NCBI GenBank assembly: GCA_023301785.1
Contig: JALZUF010000067.1
Coordinates: forward strand, 1-5,156
DNA: 5,156 nt
From: Alphaproteobacteria bacterium
GTDB taxonomy: Bacteria > Pseudomonadota > Alphaproteobacteria > Micavibrionales > Micavibrionaceae
Direction of reading: 5' to 3'
Made by a program: the position numbers and the translations under genes. Below, piece by piece: positions 5,130 through 5,156 of this stretch (within the stretch, counting starts at the first letter, position 1; every line of letters begins with the position of its first letter). Below the pieces are notes generated by a model. The model saw nothing but the letters and a program-made list of their open reading frames with translations, was not told where the DNA came from and ran no database searches.

Positions 5130-5156
5130 ATCCAACGACAGAAATATGAAAATTAA

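Larger units (their letters stand above)
4315..5156 (+). other. Non-coding 3' region with a chain of hairpins
   Basis: No credible gene on either strand. The + strand is purine-rich here too (42 of 60 in row 4621-4680). From 4469 to 5129 the sequence is largely taken up by consecutive inverted repeats separated by short linkers, each listed separately. Several AATAAA hexamers occur (4414, 4684, 4965, 5119). It may be a long structured 3' UTR, the 3' part of a retroelement, or a separate RNA gene. Confidence 0.65.

Noticed and set aside
1..5156. Panhandle between the window ends (13-21 with 5113-5123, 7-10 with 5129-5132)
   Set aside because: Only 6+3+4 pairs with gaps, partly due to the self-complementary TTCGAA. 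It conflicts with the stronger 5067-5129 hairpin, and the window ends may be arbitrary.

Overview
The window looks eukaryotic, most likely a filamentous ascomycete fungus. Evidence: both long reading frames lack Shine-Dalgarno motifs, both starts have A at -3, AATAAA-type signals are present, the non-coding DNA is long and stop-rich, and the two proteins are of types common in fungi (a CCHC zinc-knuckle Gag-like protein and an ankyrin-repeat protein). Species cannot be read from the sequence. There is no sign of a bacterial operon, tRNA, rRNA or CRISPR array.

Layout, all on the + strand. 1-84: short leader. 85-1095: 336-aa Gag-like protein with two tandem zinc knuckles, a basic NLS-like tail and no polymerase, protease or integrase frame after it. 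1096-3135: about 2 kb with no credible protein. It holds a four-unit tandem repeat with a 46-47-bp period (1259-1425), then a run of side-by-side inverted repeats that would fold as hairpins in a + strand RNA (best at 1587-1792), plus smaller ones at 1846-1977, 2214-2233, 2493-2608 and 2765-2803. 3136-4314: 392-aa protein with about five degenerate ankyrin repeats and an unrecognised C-terminal half. 4315-5156: 3' region with a candidate poly(A) signal, a candidate H-type pseudoknot (4469-4518) and a chain of strong hairpins reaching almost to the window end (5129).

What stands out is the non-coding DNA. Its + strand is purine-rich (about 63-75% in the rows I counted), it has GGGGG runs but no CCCCC run, and several stems depend on G-U pairs that work only in + strand RNA. 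With an isolated Gag-like gene, this suggests (inference) a non-autonomous or domesticated retroelement, or another RNA-based element, whose transcript is structured, rather than two ordinary genes with a neutral spacer. The alternative is chance structure in A/G-rich DNA between two unrelated genes. Folding against shuffled controls, RNA-seq and comparison of further copies would decide. No link between the two proteins is visible beyond proximity and shared strand.
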